From NCBI GenBank assembly GCA_030672375.1, contig DAOVGP010000009.1, positions 1-8,762 of the forward strand: DNA of 8,762 nt. The letters are read 5' to 3'. A model generated the notes under the pieces. The model was not told the DNA's origin and did no database searches. It saw only the letters and a program-made list of their open reading frames with translations. This document shows, in pieces, positions 5,198-8,762 of this stretch. Source of the DNA: Candidatus Aenigmatarchaeota archaeon (lineage in GTDB: Archaea > Aenigmatarchaeota > Aenigmatarchaeia > CG10238-14). A program made the position numbers and the translations under genes. Within the stretch, counting starts at the first letter, position 1, and each line of letters opens with the position of its first letter.

Positions 5198-7891
5198 GTG
5201 TTTAATATTGTTGACGAGCTGGACTTCAAAGCAATAGAACAAAAATGGAAACAGAAATGGGCAGATGAAAGAATATTTGAACCTGATCCTGAAGAAAGAA
5301 AAAAATGGTTTGGAAATGCCGCTTTTCCTTATGTTAACGCTCCTTTACACCTAGGTCATGGTTTCACCTATACTCGAATAGATGTAGCGGCAAGATTCAA
5401 GAGAATGCAAGGTTTTAACGTCCTTTTACCATTCGCCTTCCATGCAACCGGTGAACCTATTGTAGGAGTTGCTGAAAGATTAAAAAAAGGAGATGAAAAA
5501 CAAATAAAAATTCTACTCGATTCAGGCATTCCAAAAAAAGATATCAGTAAATTCAAGGACGCTAAATACACCGCAAGATATTGGGAAAAAGTTATAAAGA
5601 AGGGGTTTGACAATCTCGGAATATCAGTGGATTGGAGAAGAAGGTTCAGTACGATTGACCCATGTTTTAACCGTTTCATAGAATGGCAATACAGATTGTT
5701 AAGAGATAAAGGATATGTCATTCAAGGTACTCATCCTGTTGTGTGGTGTTCTAGTTGTCAGAGTCCGACTGGTGATCACGATAGACTCGTGGGTGAAGGT
5801 GAGAGTCCTGTAAACTATATACTACTGAAGTTTAAGCTTCCTTCCGGTGAGATAATACCAATGGGAACTTTGAGACCAGAAACTATCTATGGTGTAACGA
5901 ACGTTTGGGTCAACCCTGATGTTGAATACGTGAAAGCTAAAGTCGATGATGAGATTTGGATCATAAGTAAACGTTGTGTAGAGAAATTGAAAGATCAATT
6001 ACATTCTGTTCAAATCAAAGGAAAGATAATGGGAAAAGAACTAGTAGGAAAGGTTTGCATAAACCCTGTGTTAAAGAATGAAATTCTAATTCTGCCAGCA
6101 AATTTCGTCAGTCCTGAAAATGCAACTGGTACAGTCATGTCAGTACCTTCACATGCTCCTTATGATTGGATTGGATTGAAGGATTTAATGGACAATCCTA
6201 AATTCCTCGATAAGTATGGAATAGATCCAGAAGAGATCAAAATAATAAAACCGATATCTGTAGTTAAAACTAAAGGTTTGGGAGAACATCCTGCCGTTGA
6301 TTTGTGTGAGGAGCTTGGGATCAAGAATCAAAACGAAATCGAAAAACTCGATAAAGCAACGAACTTATTGTACAAGAAGGAATTCCACCAAGGTATATTA
6401 AGAGAAAATTGTGGAGAATATCAAGGTTTGAAAGTATCCCAAGTCAAAGACGACCTATCAACAGATTTTCAGAAAATCAATGCTGCTTCAGAAATGTGGG
6501 AAGCTTCGGGAGAGGTTGTATGTAGGTGTGGAACAAAATGTTACATCAAGATTCTTGAAAATCAGTGGTTCTTGAAATTCTCTGATGAGCGATGGAAACA
6601 GAAGACAAGGGAATGTTTAAGGATGATGAAAATCTATCCAGAGGATGGTAGAAAGAATTTTGAAGCAACCATAGAATGGTTACAGAATAAGGCGTGTGCA
6701 AGAAGATCTGGCCTAGGTACCAAATTACCATGGAATAAAGAATGGATCGTCGAAACTTTAAGCGATTCTGTCATTTACATGGCTTACTACACGATCGCAA
6801 AGTACATCAACTCTGAGAAGATAGAACCAGACCAGTTGAATGACGATGTATTCCAATACATCTTCCACGGAACAGGCGATGTCAAGAAAATATCTGAAGA
6901 AAGGGGAATCAGTAAAGAAGTCTTACAAAAGATGAGGAAGGAGTTTGAATATTGGTATGGTTTTGACTTGAGAGGTTCAGCAAAAGAATTGATACCGAAT
7001 CATTTGACATTCTGTATATTCCACCACACGGCAGTATGGCCTGACAAGAAAAAGTGGCCAAAGGCGTTTACAGTTAACGGTATGCTCAATATTGAAGGAG
7101 AAAAAATGAGTAAATCCAAAGGAAACTTCATCTTGTTGTTGGAAGCCATAAAAAAGTATGGTGCTGATGCGACAAGAATGGCATTAATGGACTCTGCTGA
7201 AGGATTAAACGATGCAAACTTTTCTGAGAGAGATGTTTTATCATGGAGAAGTAAGCTTTCTTCGTTCTATGGATTGACCAAGAAACATTATAATAAAGGT
7301 AATGTGATGCTGAAAAGACCGATTGACATCTGGTTGATTTCCAGATTTCAGGACTACATCAAGAAGATGACCGAACATCTTGAAAAGGTCGAGAATAGAT
7401 CAGCATTAACATACTTCCATCAGATGCTTAACGACTTACATTGGTACTTAAGGAGGAATGAAGAGAAAAATAAGACAGTCGTCAATTATGCGCTTGAAGT
7501 GATGACGAAGTTTTTAAGTCCTTATTGCCCGTTCGTCTCGGAAGAGATGTGGAAAATAATGGGTAAAAATAGATTTGTCTCTCTTGAAAAGTGGCCTACA
7601 TCAGATGAAAGTAAAATCGAAGAAAAAATACTCAAACAAGAGGATGCCTTCAAAAAAATATGCGAGGACATCAGACATGTGATCGAATTATCTAATAAAA
7701 ATAAGAACCTCTATCTTTATGTATTAGAAGACAAAGAGTTACTTTACCTACAACAAGCAACAAGTTTCTTGAAGAGTGAGTTTGGTTTTGATGGAGTTAA
7801 AGTTCTCAAAACTAAGGACCCGAAGAAATATGACCCAGAGAATAAATCTAAAAGGGCAAAGTTTGGGAAACCAGGGATTTATATCGAATAA
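5198..7891 (+). CDS. leuS: Leucine-tRNA ligase, archaeal type
   Basis: This class Ia synthetase charges tRNA-Leu and hydrolyses mischarged products in its CP1 editing domain. Visible motifs: the HIGH box variant HLGH (51-54); zinc-cluster cysteines C184/C187 followed by GDHDRLVGEGE; the editing-site TLRPET (224-229) with TNVWVNP; editing aspartate D323 in SVPSHAPYDW; a second Cys cluster CRCGTKC (442-448); and the catalytic KMSKS (636-640). An alpha-helical anticodon-binding domain follows at about 700-830. The protein ends in KPGIYIE, as archaeal LeuRS do. At 897 aa it is shorter than many archaeal relatives (about 930-970), apparently in the C-terminal half. The GTG start is supported by the DELDFKAIEQKW opening, typical of the family, and by the absence of any upstream in-frame start. 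There is no SD; the mRNA is probably leaderless. It converges on the 69-aa membrane-protein gene. Confidence 0.96.
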   Translation: MFNIVDELDFKAIEQKWKQKWADERIFEPDPEERKKWFGNAAFPYVNAPLHLGHGFTYTRIDVAARFKRMQGFNVLLPFAFHATGEPIVGVAERLKKGDEKQIKILLDSGIPKKDISKFKDAKYTARYWEKVIKKGFDNLGISVDWRRRFSTIDPCFNRFIEWQYRLLRDKGYVIQGTHPVVWCSSCQSPTGDHDRLVGEGESPVNYILLKFKLPSGEIIPMGTLRPETIYGVTNVWVNPDVEYVKAKVDDEIWIISKRCVEKLKDQLHSVQIKGKIMGKELVGKVCINPVLKNEILILPANFVSPENATGTVMSVPSHAPYDWIGLKDLMDNPKFLDKYGIDPEEIKIIKPISVVKTKGLGEHPAVDLCEELGIKNQNEIEKLDKATNLLYKKEFHQGILRENCGEYQGLKVSQVKDDLSTDFQKINAASEMWEASGEVVCRCGTKCYIKILENQWFLKFSDERWKQKTRECLRMMKIYPEDGRKNFEATIEWLQNKACARRSGLGTKLPWNKEWIVETLSDSVIYMAYYTIAKYINSEKIEPDQLNDDVFQYIFHGTGDVKKISEERGISKEVLQKMRKEFEYWYGFDLRGSAKELIPNHLTFCIFHHTAVWPDKKKWPKAFTVNGMLNIEGEKMSKSKGNFILLLEAIKKYGADATRMALMDSAEGLNDANFSERDVLSWRSKLSSFYGLTKKHYNKGNVMLKRPIDIWLISRFQDYIKKMTEHLEKVENRSALTYFHQMLNDLHWYLRRNEEKNKTVVNYALEVMTKFLSPYCPFVSEEMWKIMGKNRFVSLEKWPTSDESKIEEKILKQEDAFKKICEDIRHVIELSNKNKNLYLYVLEDKELLYLQQATSFLKSEFGFDGVKVLKTKDPKKYDPENKSKRAKFGKPGIYIE

Positions 7892-7907
7892 TTTTTATTA
7901 AAATTTC
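7892..7907 (+). terminator. T-rich terminator of leuS
   Basis: A T5 run directly after the TAA, followed by ATTAAAATTT, fits archaeal oligo-T termination. It lies in the 39-bp gap between leuS and the convergent small membrane-protein gene. Confidence 0.45.
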
Positions 7908-7930
7908 ATCGTTCAACATCGACTCAGGGG

Positions 7931-8140
7931 CTATGATTTTTTCCTTGGAAATTCAATCCTATCGACTATTAATTCTCCTAATGCAGCGAATGGAATAGCA
8001 ACTAGTATTATTATGAAAATTGCTCTCCATGTTATGGGTTGTCCAGTTATCAAAGTTATTGCTATCACATCCTCCACTACACCCATGACAATTCCGAATA
8101 TCAAGAATTCAAGAAATATCTCCAAGCGGTTATGTTTCAT
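7931..8140 (-). CDS. Small two-helix membrane protein, unknown function
   Basis: This is a 69-aa protein with two predicted membrane helices: about 8-32 (IFLEFLIFGIVMGVVEDVIAITLIT), which carries an acidic pair (E23, D24) inside an otherwise hydrophobic stretch, and about 39-58 (WRAIFIIILVAIPFAALGELIV). The tail DRIEFPRKKS is basic, consistent with a cytosolic C-terminus. The acid pair in the first helix and ALGEL in the second look conserved in style rather than random, and the ORF fills the gap between leuS and the next gene with its own upstream A/T-rich box, so I take it as real. I do not recognise a family. It converges on leuS and is divergent from the amidotransferase gene. There is no SD; a short-leader transcript is likely. 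Confidence 0.65.
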   Translation of the reverse strand: MKHNRLEIFLEFLIFGIVMGVVEDVIAITLITGQPITWRAIFIIILVAIPFAALGELIVDRIEFPRKKS

Positions 8141-8164
8141 AATTTTAATTTTATTTTCTACACT

Positions 8165-8189
8165 TAAAATTTAGTAATATAAAATTTAG
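8165..8189. repeat. Direct repeat in a divergent promoter region
   Basis: The 10-mer TAAAATTTAG occurs at 8165-8174 and again at 8180-8189, a period of 15 bp. The left copy, read on the minus strand (CTAAATTTTA), is placed to act as the TATA box of the 69-aa gene (about 30 bp before its ATG). The right copy could serve the amidotransferase gene on the plus strand. It may be a duplicated promoter element, a regulator site, or chance in A/T-rich DNA. Confidence 0.35.
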
Positions 8190-8215
8190 GCTCAGAAATT
8201 TAAGACAAAAATCCA

Positions 8216-8224
8216 AAATATATA
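8216..8224 (+). promoter_or_regulatory. Alternative TATA box for the amidotransferase gene
   Basis: AAATATATA predicts transcription start near 8246, which would favour the TTG at 8253 over the TTG at 8235 as start codon. The competing box AATATAAAATT (8176-8186) would start transcription near 8206 and allow the TTG at 8235. The sequence does not decide between them. Confidence 0.3.
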
Positions 8225-8234
8225 CTGTGGTCAT

Positions 8235-8762
8235 TTGTGGAATAATACGATATTGGTAGTAGACAACGGAAGTAGACATCTGTTTGATATAATTAAATTC
8301 TTGAAGAGTAGAAAAATAATCACTGTACGCGTCGATCCTTTTAAATTTAATCTCAAAAGATTAAAAAGTTCAAAAATCGATGGTGTTATACTAACAGGTG
8401 GGAGTACGAGATTTGCAAAGGATAAGAGAAATTTTAATTTCAGTACTATCAGATTGTTTAAAAACAAGCCGATCATCGGTATCTGTCTTGGGAATGAGTT
8501 CCTCTTAGAATACTATAAGGGAGTACTGTACAGAATGAAATGGAGGGCTCAAGGATATTCTTACATTCATGTCACAAAAAACAATAAACTGATCAAGGGA
8601 AAGAAAAGGATCTCAGTCTATAAAGGGCATAGTTATGCGGTTGGCATTCTTCCAGATTGTCTTGAACAACTTGCTTGGTCGACTGACTGCGAAAACGAAA
8701 TGATTGAACATAAGAAAAGACCGCATTACGGAGTTCAATTCCATCCTGAAATGAATCCAGCA
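8235..8762 (+). CDS. Class-I glutamine amidotransferase, GMP synthase small-subunit-like (3' end cut by window)
   Basis: The frame is open from 8190 to the window edge; 176 codons are visible from the preferred TTG. It is a class-I glutaminase that would hydrolyse glutamine and pass ammonia to a synthetase partner. The order of elements resembles archaeal GuaA small subunits (about 190 aa): ILVVDNGS at the N-terminus, ILTGGS, the nucleophile elbow GICLGNE (C84), a STDCENEMI segment, and YGVQFHPEM with H170 and E172 completing the catalytic triad. It is divergent: the usual GICLGHQ reads GICLGNE, and the N-terminal DNGGQY-like motif reads DNGSRH. It may therefore be a paralogue rather than the true GMP synthase subunit. 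The start is uncertain: TTG at 8235 keeps the whole first beta strand, while TTG at 8253 fits a nearer TATA box. There is no in-frame ATG or GTG. Probably some 15 residues are missing at the C-terminus. Confidence 0.8.
   Translation, partial: MWNNTILVVDNGSRHLFDIIKFLKSRKIITVRVDPFKFNLKRLKSSKIDGVILTGGSTRFAKDKRNFNFSTIRLFKNKPIIGICLGNEFLLEYYKGVLYRMKWRAQGYSYIHVTKNNKLIKGKKRISVYKGHSYAVGILPDCLEQLAWSTDCENEMIEHKKRPHYGVQFHPEMNPA

Noticed and set aside
5368..5721. Open frames antisense to leuS (5368-5721, 6546-6731) and antisense to minD (3994-4248, +).
   Set aside because: They lie wholly or mostly inside well-supported genes and encode nothing recognisable.
8231..8476. 81-codon open frame on the minus strand near the right end.
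   Set aside because: The plus strand encodes an amidotransferase with an intact Cys-His-Glu triad across this stretch, so the minus frame is a shadow.

Overview
The window is AT-rich archaeal chromosomal DNA carrying mostly core genes. The archaeal assignment rests on: a 556-aa PheRS beta chain of the compact archaeal/eukaryotic type; a LeuRS with archaeal-type zinc clusters and the KPGIYIE C-terminus; an archaeal MinD-type ATPase; a tRNA gene without encoded CCA; and TATA-like boxes about 26-30 bp upstream of most start codons, with few Shine-Dalgarno sites. Arginine is mostly AGA or AGG, and GTG and TTG starts occur. I cannot name a lineage; an uncultured euryarchaeal-like group is a guess.

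Layout. 28-666 (+) is a HAD hydrolase with a good RBS. It is followed, with its own putative promoter, by pheT (698-2368, +). Converging on pheT with only 7 bp between stop codons is an HD-domain phosphohydrolase (2376-3374, -), which lies behind a MinD-like ATPase with a C-terminal membrane-targeting helix (3435-4211, -). Divergent from minD is a multi-pass membrane protein (4317-4994, +) with a striking EDLSHDMAKLMP-type motif. A tRNA-Arg(UCU) gene (5067-5141, -) is followed head-to-head, 56 bp away, by leuS (5198-7891, +). A 69-aa membrane protein (7931-8140, -) converges on leuS. Divergent from it, a class-I glutamine amidotransferase resembling the GuaA small subunit (8235 to the window end, +) is cut by the window edge.

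Functionally, pheT, leuS and tRNA-Arg serve translation; the tRNA reads AGA, which looks like the main arginine codon here. The minD/HD pair is the most suggestive non-housekeeping unit: a membrane-associated P-loop ATPase in likely co-transcription with a nucleotide phosphohydrolase, divergent from a membrane protein. No mobile element, CRISPR array, rRNA or clear horizontally acquired segment was seen. Gaps between genes are all under about 110 bp and consist of promoters and T-rich terminators.
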